The notes beneath the pieces are model-generated. The model worked only from the letters and a program-made list of their open reading frames with translations. It did no database searches and was not told the origin of the DNA. Positions 1 through 6,191 of a stretch of 20,683 nucleotides of DNA are shown piece by piece. Each line of letters starts with the position of its first letter. Position 1 is the stretch's first letter. A program made the position numbers and the translations under genes. Source of the stretch: Lachnospiraceae bacterium UBA7182 (GTDB lineage: Bacteria > Bacillota > Clostridia > Lachnospirales > Lachnospiraceae); the NCBI GenBank assembly GCA_002491115.1, contig DKVI01000027.1, positions 1 to 20,683 of the forward strand, written 5' to 3'.

Positions 1-77
1 AAATTTTTTATGCGTCAGTGCTGGGACAATATTCAGGACAACCTGCCAACAACTTTCAATAACCTTTTTAGAAATAG

Positions 78-746
78 GGACAACAGACAACAGGAGTTTA
101 TCAACTCGACAATGGTTATTGGGGATACCGTTTTGTAATTACCATCAACGGAAAGAAAAAGGCACAAAAACGGGTAAAAGATGAATTTGGCAACCCTTAC
201 AAAACGCAAAAGCAGGCGGCAAAGGCCAGAAAGGCAGCATTGGAACGAGAACACGCCAAAGCCCTGCTGCCGCCAGTACAAAATAAGATTTTAAGGAAAA
301 CAGTAAAAGAAGTATATCAGGAATACTGCGAAAAAGGAAGAAGTGGAAAAGCCTATGCAACAATCAAAAAGCAAGATTCATTATGGAATAATCATCTAAA
401 AACTCGATTCGGAAATAAATATATTGATGATATTACAATAGCAGAAATACAAGATTATCTGGAAGAATTATATTATATAGACAACAGAGCCTATTCCTAT
501 ACAGAATCCTTTTTAAAAATGTTTTATTTAATATTCGGTCAGGCATATTCCAGAAACTACCTAGATATTGACTCTTACAATAAGTTATGTATAAATAAAG
601 ATACAAAAATTCATATGCCAAAACTAAAAATAAGTGATGATTTAGATATAGTCTATTTCAACTGCCTGTCGGCATACGATTTCAAATACATCCCCGTCCT
701 CTGTCCTGACAGTGAAAAGGATTGCGCAAACGTATCAACATGGTGA
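78..746 (+). pseudogene. Truncated tyrosine integrase (N-terminal part only)
   Basis: The frame is open from 78 to the TGA at 744-746. It reads as the arm-type DNA-binding domain of ICE/prophage tyrosine integrases (codons from 111: NGYWGYRFVITINGKKKAQK, then a lysine-rich stretch), followed by a SAM-like core-binding domain (KTVKEVYQEY at about 300, later EIQDYLEELY and FLKMFYLIFGQAYS). An intact member is about 380-400 residues and ends in a catalytic domain with R...HxxR...Y; none of that is present. Similarity stops near 650 and the last about 30 codons look unrelated. No ATG start is obvious in frame: the only candidate noted is a TTG at 240, inside the domain, so the 5' end is also damaged or starts unconventionally. 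I infer a dead integrase marking a former integrative element. Low GC compared with the genes after 2000. Confidence 0.75.
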
Positions 747-753
747 GGAATGA
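652..753 (+). pseudogene. Foreign gene tail fused at the integrase break
   Basis: In frame 1, a TAG at 649-651 is followed by an open stretch of 33 codons to a TGA at 751-753. It translates to a basic Ser/Thr-rich tail ending in the segment VLTVKRIAQTYQHGEE. It begins just where the integrase frame loses its family resemblance. Its stop overlaps the start of the next small ORF (ATGA at 750-753), a classical translational-coupling layout, which suggests this is the true 3' end of a gene whose body was deleted. I do not recognise the family. Confidence 0.4.
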
Positions 754-899
754 CCGGGAATTCACGACTGACAGGCTCTCAAAATAATGAGGTCAGTGAA
801 ATACGGGAACTGGCAGCGTTGTGGGAAAGCACATCGCCCAGCCAGCAGGAAACCGCCGCTGCCATGATTCGGGCAGTAGTGGAGCGTAAGGAAGATTAG
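750..899 (+). CDS. Small 49-residue hypothetical protein
   Basis: ATG at 750 overlaps the stop of the preceding gene tail (ATGA) and is preceded closely by GTGAGGA, so translation was probably coupled to the upstream gene. The product is hydrophilic and predicted helical (VSEIRELAALWES, then SQQETAAAMIRAVVERKED), without membrane segment or signal peptide. A hairpin follows directly. Small coupled ORFs like this are common in conjugative elements. I do not recognise the family. Its upstream promoter and coupled gene appear lost, so expression is doubtful. Confidence 0.4.
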   Translation: MTGNSRLTGSQNNEVSEIRELAALWESTSPSQQETAAAMIRAVVERKED

Positions 900-902
900 A
901 AA

Positions 903-926
903 GACCAGCCGGGTAGTCGGCTGGCC
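903..926. terminator. Hairpin between small ORF and convergent gene pair
   Basis: Stem 903-911 pairs with 918-926 (core CCAGCCG/CGGCTGG, 7 bp without mismatch, one A.C mismatch further out) around a 6-nt loop. Short pyrimidine runs follow on both strands (CCTTTCC on plus, GTCTTTC on minus). It sits between convergent genes and may terminate both; the weak U-tract lowers certainty. Confidence 0.5.
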
Positions 927-972
927 TTTCCATATTTCGATCAAATATAAATCATTTCGCTTTTATGCAGTT

Positions 973-1197
973 TTACATACTTTTTACTGCCTGTTCAAAT
1001 TCTGCTTCTGTATCTACGAAGTGGTATGGTTCATATTCCCCATAGGCGGACGGCCTGCTTATCGTTACTAACTGAATCCGGTCATATCCAATTTCCTGCA
1101 TAAGCCGCTCCTTAAAATCAGCCAAATGTGAGCCGTGTGTAGTCTGCAAGGCCAGACAGCCTGTATCATCAAATTTTTTTGCCACCAGATAGCACAT
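973..1197 (-). CDS. Small conserved protein, DUF6718-like, paired with RelA/SpoT-like gene
   Basis: 74 residues, beginning MCYLVAKKFDDTGCLALQTT and with the block QLVTISRPSAYGEYEPYHFV, followed by an acidic C-terminal helix (DTEAEFEQAVKSM). The pattern matches, from memory, a small conserved Firmicute family carried on mobile elements (probably DUF6718). Function is unknown; no catalytic motif is obvious. ATG at 1197 has an AAGGAGG site 9 nt upstream that lies inside the preceding gene; the two reading frames overlap by 29 bp, so they form one transcription unit. The overlap suggests coordinated dosage, as in toxin-antitoxin modules, but the protein could equally be an independent passenger. 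No other open frame of note lies beside it on this strand. Confidence 0.65.
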   Translation of the reverse strand: MCYLVAKKFDDTGCLALQTTHGSHLADFKERLMQEIGYDRIQLVTISRPSAYGEYEPYHFVDTEAEFEQAVKSM

Positions 1198-1804
1198 TTT
1201 TCAATTCCTCCTTAAAATCACTTTCATTTTTAATCTCGGCATTTTCATATGTCTTCCGTAAGTATTGCCCAATACGGTTATCATATGATTTTTTGTAAAT
1301 ATATTTATGAAGCCAGTTGTTTATCTGCCGGTCATAATAAGTATTATACTGAATTTCTATCGGATAGTAAAAATTATCCAGTTGAAAATATACATGGACA
1401 CCTCTATAGCCATCATCGTTTGCTTTGCCATTAGACATATTTGCAATCCGTATCTTTGTACAAGCCTTTAATAATAATATATCCTCATAATTGTCACAAA
1501 GCGTCCGAAAGCCCAGCATATCATTAAATACCTTTGCTGCCTGATGGTCAGGGTAGTATCGCTGATACTTCAAAAAAGCGGATTGTATGCTTTTTATTCT
1601 GTAATCAGCAGCTACATTACGGAGTTCTTCGTGCGAATCATACCACTTAGCTACTTTTCTAAGTTCACCAAACAACAGTTCTTTTTTAAAATAATGCAGA
1701 TTCTTTTTTAAATTGATACCCAGCGCTGAGTGATAGGATAATCTTTCCAATATTTTTAGGGATAAACCATCTTTTCTCAATATATCTTCCACTGTCTTTG
1801 GCAT
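1169..1804 (-). CDS. RelA/SpoT-domain nucleotidyltransferase (possible toxic small alarmone synthetase)
   Basis: 211 residues with a lone RelA/SpoT synthetase-type domain. Visible family motifs: YRIKS (68-72, substrate-binding basic strand), FNDMLGFRT (93-101) matching the metal-binding D-x-x-G-x-R motif (D95), GYRGVH (132-137) matching the guanine-stacking GYRSxH motif, and PIEIQYNT (148-155) matching the E-I-Q-x-R-T motif with catalytic Glu150. The R of EIQxRT is Asn here, and GYRSLH is GYRGVH. No HD hydrolase, TGS or ACT domain, so it resembles stand-alone small alarmone synthetases; some of these (toxSAS group) make (pp)pApp or pyrophosphorylate tRNA CCA ends as toxins. Start chosen at ATG 1804 because GGAGG lies 7 nt upstream; an in-frame GTG at 1822 lies before that site. 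Overlaps the downstream small gene by 29 bp. Substrate and toxicity are inference. Confidence 0.7.
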   Translation of the reverse strand: MPKTVEDILRKDGLSLKILERLSYHSALGINLKKNLHYFKKELLFGELRKVAKWYDSHEELRNVAADYRIKSIQSAFLKYQRYYPDHQAAKVFNDMLGFRTLCDNYEDILLLKACTKIRIANMSNGKANDDGYRGVHVYFQLDNFYYPIEIQYNTYYDRQINNWLHKYIYKKSYDNRIGQYLRKTYENAEIKNESDFKEELKNVLSGGKKI

Positions 1805-1867
1805 GTTGTATCCTCCAATCACACACGATAAAGCCCACTCGCCATCCCTGTTAATCTTATCATATAT

Positions 1868-1966
1868 TTACACATAAATCATCTCACTTTTAATAATTTC
1901 TTCCGCCCGGTTGCGGATATTGGATTTTTCATTTATGGTGGTGCCAAGTGGGCGAGCATGGGAGTT
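1868..1966 (-). pseudogene. C-terminal gene fragment at island edge
   Basis: On the minus strand the segment ARPLGTTINEKSNIRNRAEE continues with IIKSEMIYV and stops at 1868-1870. It has the composition and helix-like pattern of a real protein, but no start codon or ribosome binding site precedes it; upstream it runs directly into the rubrerythrin terminator. It would have been read towards the RelA/SpoT-like gene. I do not recognise the family. Best read as the remnant of a gene cut when the island inserted or was deleted. Confidence 0.4.
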
Positions 1967-1969
1967 TAG

Positions 1970-2005
1970 AAAAAAAGGGAACAAATCAACTCTGATCTGT
2001 TCCCT
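1970..2005 (-). terminator. Terminator of the rubrerythrin gene
   Basis: Stem 1976-1988 pairs with 1993-2005 (13 bp, one A.C mismatch, loop ACTC). On the minus strand it is followed by a run of seven T (A-run 1970-1976). It lies 36 bp past the rubrerythrin stop. Confidence 0.85.
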
Positions 2006-2040
2006 TAAACTTCCGTTTTCTTTAAAAAAGCACCGATGAA

Positions 2041-2583
2041 TTAGCCAAAATATCTCTTAAGCAGTCCTGCAAATGCTTTGCCGTGTCTTGCCTCGTCCCT
2101 TGCCATCTCATGTACGGTGTCATGGATTGCGTCAAGGTTCGCTGCTTTCGCGCGTTTTGCGAGGTCAAACTTGCCGGCGGTAGCGCCGTTCTCTGCTGCC
2201 ACACGCATTTCAAGGTTTTTCCTGGTGCTGTCTGTTACGACTTCGCCTAACAGCTCCGCAAATTTAGCAGCATGTTCTGCTTCTTCGTAAGCTGCTTTCT
2301 CCCAGTAAAGACCGATCTCCGGATATCCCTCTCTGTGAGCCACGCGAGCCATAGCCAGATACATACCAACCTCGGAGCACTCTCCGTTAAAGTTTGCTCT
2401 TAAATCCTCAAGGATGTCTTCGCTTACGCCCTGCGCAACACCTACCACATGTTCTGCTGCCCAGCTTAAGCCTTCTTCCTGCTTATTGAACTTGCTTGCC
2501 GGTACTCCACACTGAGGACATTTCTCCGGTGCCGCATCTCCTTCATGAACATAACCGCATACGCTGCATACCCATTTTGCCAT
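2041..2583 (-). CDS. Reverse rubrerythrin (rubredoxin domain first)
   Basis: 180 residues. An N-terminal rubredoxin domain carries CSVC (C6, C9) and CPQC (C22, C25) for one Fe(Cys)4 site. A four-helix ferritin-like di-iron domain follows (about 55-180), with E68 in GECSE, the ExxH of E101-H104, E131 in AAENGA and the ExxH of E164-H167 in DEARHG. Classical rubrerythrins have the rubredoxin part at the C-terminus; this order is that of the reverse rubrerythrins described in Clostridium acetobutylicum, which reduce H2O2 (and O2) with electrons from NADH through a reductase. It acts in the cytoplasm in oxidative stress defence. AGGAG lies before ATG 2583. It has its own sigma-A promoter with Fur/PerR-like palindromes and lies directly after perR, so peroxide induction through PerR is likely. 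No reductase partner is in the window. Confidence 0.92.
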   Translation of the reverse strand: MAKWVCSVCGYVHEGDAAPEKCPQCGVPASKFNKQEEGLSWAAEHVVGVAQGVSEDILEDLRANFNGECSEVGMYLAMARVAHREGYPEIGLYWEKAAYEEAEHAAKFAELLGEVVTDSTRKNLEMRVAAENGATAGKFDLAKRAKAANLDAIHDTVHEMARDEARHGKAFAGLLKRYFG

Positions 2584-2624
2584 TGTTTTTTCTCCTTTTC
2601 TGAATAAATATTAAGATTCTATAG

Positions 2625-2667
2625 AATAACAGTAATAGTTCCTGTTATTGTTATAATGAGATTATAG
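2625..2667. promoter_or_regulatory. Two PerR/Fur-like palindromes over the rubrerythrin promoter
   Basis: TTATAAT-GAG-ATTATAG (2651-2667) overlaps the -10 element and resembles the PerR box TTATAAT-N-ATTATAA, but with a 3-nt instead of 1-nt centre. A second inverted repeat, AATAACAG (2625-2632) with CTGTTATT (2642-2649), perfect over 8 bp with a 9-nt spacer, lies in the early transcribed region. Position over -10 and start site fits repression. AT-rich context raises the chance of coincidence. Confidence 0.5.
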
Positions 2668-2689
2668 AAAAATCTGCCCGCTTTGTCAA
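2661..2689 (-). promoter_or_regulatory. Sigma-A promoter of rubrerythrin
   Basis: On the minus strand TTGACA (2684-2689) is followed after 17 bp by TATAAT (2661-2666), a full consensus match. The -35 element overlaps the perR stop codon, so the gene has its own promoter as well as possible read-through from perR. Confidence 0.85.
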
Positions 2690-3081
2690 GCCTCATTTAA
2701 AATTTTTTTGCATCTGCTGCAGATTCCGTAAAACTCAATCCGGCACCCCTCCACATCTCCATACTCCCATGCTTCATCCACTGTTTCTGCCAGATTTTCC
2801 ACCGGCGCCATGACATCTAATACACATCCGCATTTACGACAGGTAAAATGATGATGTGGCGTCGTCTTGGCATCAAACCGGTCGGCTCCGTCCATGGTGA
2901 TCTTCCGGATTTCGCCTGTCTCTACCAATAAGGAAAGATTCCGGTACACCGTACCCAGACTGATATTGGGGAATTCCCTGCGGATGTCTGTATAAACCAT
3001 ATCGGCAGTCGGATGATCTTCTCTGCTGCACAGATAATTTTTGATCGATTCCCGCTGCCTGCTGTATTTTAGTGCCGCCAT
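2686..3081 (-). CDS. perR: Fur-family peroxide regulator, PerR type
   Basis: 131 residues. An N-terminal winged helix (about 5-65; HPTADMVYTDIRR and SLGTVYRNLSLL) is followed by a dimerisation/metal domain. The structural zinc site is C81/C84 and C121/C124. The regulatory metal residues line up with B. subtilis PerR H37, D85, H91, H93 and D104: here H23, D70 (RFDA), H76-H78 and D89. Asp rather than Glu at position 70 favours PerR over Fur. PerR represses peroxide-defence genes and is inactivated by metal-catalysed histidine oxidation. Its neighbour is a peroxide reductase with PerR-like operators, which supports the assignment. An AAGGAGG site lies before ATG 3081. A Fur-like 7-1-7 palindrome in its own leader suggests autoregulation. 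Confidence 0.85.
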   Translation of the reverse strand: MAALKYSRQRESIKNYLCSREDHPTADMVYTDIRREFPNISLGTVYRNLSLLVETGEIRKITMDGADRFDAKTTPHHHFTCRKCGCVLDVMAPVENLAETVDEAWEYGDVEGCRIEFYGICSRCKKILNEA

Positions 3082-3105
3082 CCTCTCCTCCCCTCCTTCA
3101 ATTAA

Positions 3106-3156
3106 TAATGATAATCGTTACTATAACAGTCTATCGAATAAATTTTCTTTTGTCAA
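3106..3156 (-). promoter_or_regulatory. perR promoter with Fur/PerR-like operator
   Basis: On the minus strand, TTGACA (3151-3156) is followed after 17 bp by TAGACT (3128-3133; weak -10). Just downstream lies TAATGAT-A-ATCGTTA (3106-3120), a 7-1-7 inverted repeat matching in 6 of 7 pairs and close to Fur-family boxes. Its position after the start site suits autorepression. Confidence 0.55.
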
Positions 3157-3228
3157 TCTTTGTTTTCGTAAAAATTATGAAATAATTGTGAAATCCTCAT
3201 TTTCCCTATGTAAAAGACTTTTTCCCGG

Positions 3229-3257
3229 TTGACAAACGCCCCGGGGGTTGTTATAAT
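3229..3257 (+). promoter_or_regulatory. Sigma-A promoter of the NlpC/P60 hydrolase
   Basis: TTGACA (3229-3234), 17-bp spacer containing a GC palindrome (CCCCGGGG), TATAAT (3252-3257): full consensus. Predicted start near 3264, giving a leader of about 70 nt. Confidence 0.9.
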
Positions 3258-3269
3258 CGGTTTGTGATT

Positions 3270-3286
3270 TGTAACAAATTTGTAAT
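3270..3286 (+). promoter_or_regulatory. Candidate WalR box
   Basis: TGTAAC (3270-3275), 5-nt gap, TGTAAT (3281-3286) fits the WalR (YycF) consensus TGTWAH-N5-TGTWAH exactly; another TGTAAT half-site occurs at 3301. WalRK controls cell-wall hydrolases in Firmicutes, which matches the gene. It lies just downstream of the start site, a position that would suggest repression. The AT-rich setting makes coincidence possible. Confidence 0.4.
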
Positions 3287-3336
3287 AATTAAGATATTTT
3301 TGTAATTAATATAAATAGATATGTTTGGAGGTACAC

Positions 3337-4440
3337 ATGATAAAAAAAGGTTTTTTACTCTGTCTGGCAGCCGGAATGTTTGTTGTTGCCCCGATGCAGG
3401 CGGATGCGGCACAGATTTCTCTGGCGCTTTCAGGCGGCATTACTGCTTCTTTAGATGAATCCGTCACATCTGACGATGAGATGGCAGACGTACTGGACGC
3501 GGTAGTCAAAGATAATTATACAGGGCTCTGCATCGCCCAGGTTTCCGATTATGTGAATGTTCGCAGCGAATCCAGTGAGGACGGCGAGATCATCGGAAAG
3601 CTTTTTGATAAATCTGTAGGAACTGTGGAAAAACAGGAGAACGGATGGTATCTGATCAACTCCGGTAATGTACATGGCTATGTAAAAAGCGAATATGTTG
3701 TCATCGGTCCTGACGCGGAAGCACTTGCCGAAGAAGTCGGAACAAGGATGGCGGTAGTCACCACAGAGACATTAAGAGTCCGTATGGAAGCCACAACCGA
3801 TTCCCCGATTTTAGGTCTGATTCCTCAGGAGGAAGAACTGGTTGTAAAAGATGAAACGGAAGATTTTGTGAAAGTGTCCATCGAAGAAGGCGACGGATGG
3901 GTATCCAAAGATTATGTAGACCTTCGGACGGATTATGTATACGCCGAATCCAAAGAGGAAGAAGAAGCCCGCCTTGAAAAGGAAGAGGAAGCAAGACTGG
4001 CAGCACAGAAAGCGGCGGCAGCCAAGATTAAGAGCAGTTCCGGATCCAAAGCCTCTCAATCCTCCGATGTGATCGGAAGCGGCGGAGGCGGAAGCGCTTC
4101 CGGCAACGCGGTGGCAAGTTTTGCGTCCCAGTTTGTGGGTAATCCCTATGTGTACGGCGGAACAAGCCTGACAAACGGCGCGGACTGCTCCGGATTTGTC
4201 ATGAGTGTATATTCCAACTTCGGCGTAGGTCTTCCCCACAGTTCCAGTGCCTTAAGAAGCGCAGGATACGGCGTCAGCCTTGCAGACGCACAGCCGGGAG
4301 ATATCATCTGCTACAGTGGCCATGTGGGCATCTATGTGGGCAATAACACCATCGTTCATGCCAGCACCGCTGCTACCGGTATCAAGTATACTTCACCTGC
4401 CAATTATAAAGATGTCCTGGCAGTACGCCGGATTTTCTAA
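3337..4440 (+). CDS. Secreted NlpC/P60 peptidoglycan hydrolase with two SH3 domains
   Basis: 367 residues from ATG 3337, chosen because GGAGG lies 5 nt upstream (the in-frame TTG at 3325 lies before it). Signal peptide 1-25 (MIKKGFLLCLAAGMFVVAPM, cleavage near ADA-A). Two bacterial SH3 domains follow at about 62-120 (SDYVNVRSESSEDGEIIGKL) and 135-192 (ETLRVRMEATTDSPILGLIP), then a charged E/A/K coiled-coil-like linker (about 205-232), a Ser/Gly linker, and a C-terminal NlpC/P60 domain (about 257-367). The catalytic residues are C284 in GADCSGF, H329 in SGHVGIY and H341 in IVHAST. Such enzymes cut gamma-D-Glu-diamino acid bonds in wall peptides, outside the cell, for growth or separation. Monocistronic: own promoter and terminator. 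A possible WalR box lies in the leader. Confidence 0.93.
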   Translation: MIKKGFLLCLAAGMFVVAPMQADAAQISLALSGGITASLDESVTSDDEMADVLDAVVKDNYTGLCIAQVSDYVNVRSESSEDGEIIGKLFDKSVGTVEKQENGWYLINSGNVHGYVKSEYVVIGPDAEALAEEVGTRMAVVTTETLRVRMEATTDSPILGLIPQEEELVVKDETEDFVKVSIEEGDGWVSKDYVDLRTDYVYAESKEEEEARLEKEEEARLAAQKAAAAKIKSSSGSKASQSSDVIGSGGGGSASGNAVASFASQFVGNPYVYGGTSLTNGADCSGFVMSVYSNFGVGLPHSSSALRSAGYGVSLADAQPGDIICYSGHVGIYVGNNTIVHASTAATGIKYTSPANYKDVLAVRRIF

Positions 4441-4465
4441 AAAATACATAGATAAGGAAACAAAG

Positions 4466-4490
4466 GCGGTCCGAAAAGGGCCGCTTTTTT
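4466..4490 (+). terminator. Terminator of the NlpC/P60 gene
   Basis: Stem 4466-4472 pairs with 4478-4484 (7 bp, one G.U), loop GAAAA, then six T (4485-4490). Confidence 0.85.
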
Positions 4491-4516
4491 ATCTCCTCCT
4501 GTTTTTCAAAAAGTGC

Positions 4517-4544
4517 TTGCTTTTTTTTCATATAGAGTTATAAT
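4517..4544 (+). promoter_or_regulatory. Promoter of trhA-like gene
   Basis: TTGCTT (4517-4522), 16 bp, TATAAT (4539-4544). A second TATAAT at 4582-4587 lacks a well-spaced -35. Two copies of TACATAGT (4558-4565 and 4575-4582) lie between them, 17 bp apart, of unknown meaning. Confidence 0.6.
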
Positions 4545-4612
4545 ATGTATAAGTTGTTACATAGTTTTTAATACTACATAGTATAATCTATATATTTTAA
4601 GGAGGCAGCATT

Positions 4613-5266
4613 ATGACATTATCTATTAAAGACCCCGGCAGCGCCATTACCCATTTCATCGGCATGGTTTTAGCCGCCCTGGCATCCTCTCCCCTGCTCG
4701 TTCTGGCAGCGTTTCACAGCGATAAAAGCGCCGTACTGGCCCTTGCCGTCTTTGCGCTCAGTATGGTTCTTCTGTACGGCGCAAGCACCGTATATCATAC
4801 GTTTAATATTTCAGACAGGATTAACCGGACGCTCCGGAAAGTAGACCATATGATGATCTTTATCCTGATCGCGGGAAGCTACACGCCGGTATGTATGATC
4901 CCCCTGAAAGATTCCGTGGGCTACCCGCTTCTGGCTCTTGTATGGGGAACCGCCGTTGCCGGTATGCTGATCAAAGCTTTCTGGATCACATGTCCTAAAT
5001 GGTTTTCTTCTCTGATCTACATCTCCATGGGATGGCTGTGTGTACTCGCCATGGTCCCCCTGGTAAAAGCTCTGCCCGCAGCCGCTTTTGTATGGCTTCT
5101 GGCAGGCGGTATTATTTACACGGCGGGCGGCGTCATCTATGCGATGAAACTTCCTTTTTTCAACGCCAGACACCGGTACTTTGGCTCCCACGAAATCTTT
5201 CATCTGTTCGTGATGGCCGGAAGCCTGTGTCACTTTGTAGTTATGTTCTATATTGCACTTATGTAA
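4613..5266 (+). CDS. trhA: Hemolysin III / TrhA family membrane protein
   Basis: 217 residues with seven predicted membrane helices spread along its length (about 12-33, 40-60, 79-98, 104-124, 130-150, 156-176, 192-215). The family (PAQR superfamily) metal motifs are visible: SxxxH (S58-H62 in STVYH), D78 in KVDHM, and HxxxH (H193-H197 in HEIFH). Length matches bacterial TrhA/YqfA. These inner-membrane proteins are linked to membrane-lipid homeostasis; the name hemolysin III comes from a Bacillus cereus protein and does not establish toxin activity. AAGGAGG precedes ATG 4613. Flanked by its own promoter and a strong hairpin, so it is monocistronic. Confidence 0.9.
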   Translation: MTLSIKDPGSAITHFIGMVLAALASSPLLVLAAFHSDKSAVLALAVFALSMVLLYGASTVYHTFNISDRINRTLRKVDHMMIFILIAGSYTPVCMIPLKDSVGYPLLALVWGTAVAGMLIKAFWITCPKWFSSLIYISMGWLCVLAMVPLVKALPAAAFVWLLAGGIIYTAGGVIYAMKLPFFNARHRYFGSHEIFHLFVMAGSLCHFVVMFYIALM

Positions 5267-5273
5267 AACACAA

Positions 5274-5323
5274 AAAGAAAGGCTGTCGCCGGAGAACAGA
5301 TTCCATTGACAACCTTTCTTTTT
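5274..5323. terminator. Bidirectional terminator between trhA and spoIIQ
   Basis: Stem 5274-5287 pairs with 5308-5321 (14 bp, one C.A mismatch) with a 20-nt loop. T-rich tails occur on both strands, so it can serve both convergent genes. Confidence 0.8.
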
Positions 5324-5336
5324 ATTACCCGGAAAG

Positions 5337-6173
5337 TTACTCTATATACTCCATCGGATTTACCGGTTCTTTATCTTTCAGAAGCTGAAAATACAGATTG
5401 CTTCCTTCCAGCGTATAGTATTTGGTCGGTTCGCTTACATATCCTAACAGCTCTCCTTCTTCCACTGTATCTCCCTCTTCCACAGCTACTTCTTTTAACT
5501 GCCCGTAGATTGCCTCATAACCGTCTCCCAGTTCCATACGAAGGGTGGTTCCGGTTTCCTCATCCACTGTAATCTCACTTACTTTGCCTGTAGCCGAACA
5601 TTGAACCTCGCTGCCTACCGGCGCACTGATTACAATTGCCGGATGGTATTTATACTGATTCAATGTGGAAAAATAAATACTTTTATCCATACTGTAATTC
5701 AGAATTACATCGCCTTCCACCGGCCATATCAGTGTACTGTCTTTTGAAAAAGACAACAGGTCCGTCTGCACCTGATCTGCAGAAGTTTCCTGTGTATCTT
5801 CTTCCTCTTCGGTTTGTTCCTCTCCGCCGTCTGCGGGAGGCTGTACAGGCGTTTCTTCCGGTACAGCCTCCTGGGTCCGTGCCAGCTCCGTCTCTCCTAT
5901 CTTGTAGATATCCTCTTCTGTTTCGATTTTTGCCTGGTCTTTTTCTTCTTCTTTCTTATCTTCTGTATCAGCCTGAGCTACTGTGCCCTCAGAATTTGCC
6001 ACTTCCTTCTTCGGTTCCTGAGTCTCTTCTTTTACCTGGGCAGTCTGTTTGGGAGTTTTTTGCTCCGTCCTGGAATCCTGCCCGTTCCGGTATCGATATA
6101 CTCCGAACATTCCGGATATCGAAAGTATGCAAAGGCACAGCACAATCAAAAAACCTTTTTGATTTTTACGCAT
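5337..6173 (-). CDS. spoIIQ: SpoIIQ-like, catalytically degenerate M23 protein
   Basis: 278 residues: one N-terminal membrane anchor (about 7-26), a long acidic low-complexity stalk (about 35-140, rich in E, T, Q, K), then an M23/LytM fold (about 147-278; WPVEGDVILNYSMDKS, APVGSEVQCSATGKVSEI). The metal site is degraded: the HxxxD motif is H177-P-A-I-V181, the YGHL-type His is Q225 (YGQL), and the HxH region reads NLYFQL with Tyr261. In sporulation, SpoIIQ is made in the forespore and binds mother-cell SpoIIIAH across the septum, forming a channel and driving engulfment; loss of catalysis is known in B. subtilis SpoIIQ. The assignment rests on the partner gene spoIID immediately upstream (31 bp) and on a sequence fitting the sigma-F promoter consensus in front. 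C. difficile has spoIID-spoIIQ-spoIIID together; spoIIID is absent here. Confidence 0.85.
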   Translation of the reverse strand: MRKNQKGFLIVLCLCILSISGMFGVYRYRNGQDSRTEQKTPKQTAQVKEETQEPKKEVANSEGTVAQADTEDKKEEEKDQAKIETEEDIYKIGETELARTQEAVPEETPVQPPADGGEEQTEEEEDTQETSADQVQTDLLSFSKDSTLIWPVEGDVILNYSMDKSIYFSTLNQYKYHPAIVISAPVGSEVQCSATGKVSEITVDEETGTTLRMELGDGYEAIYGQLKEVAVEEGDTVEEGELLGYVSEPTKYYTLEGSNLYFQLLKDKEPVNPMEYIE

Positions 6174-6191
6174 AACATCACCTCTGATCCA

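Noticed and set aside
10..138. ATG-started 42-codon frame at the left edge on the plus strand
   Set aside because: No ribosome binding site, no recognisable composition, and it overlaps the integrase frame that has clear family resemblance in another phase.
4613..5266. Calling TrhA a hemolytic toxin
   Set aside because: The motifs are those of the PAQR/TrhA membrane family; the hemolysin III name is historical and gives no support for toxin activity here.
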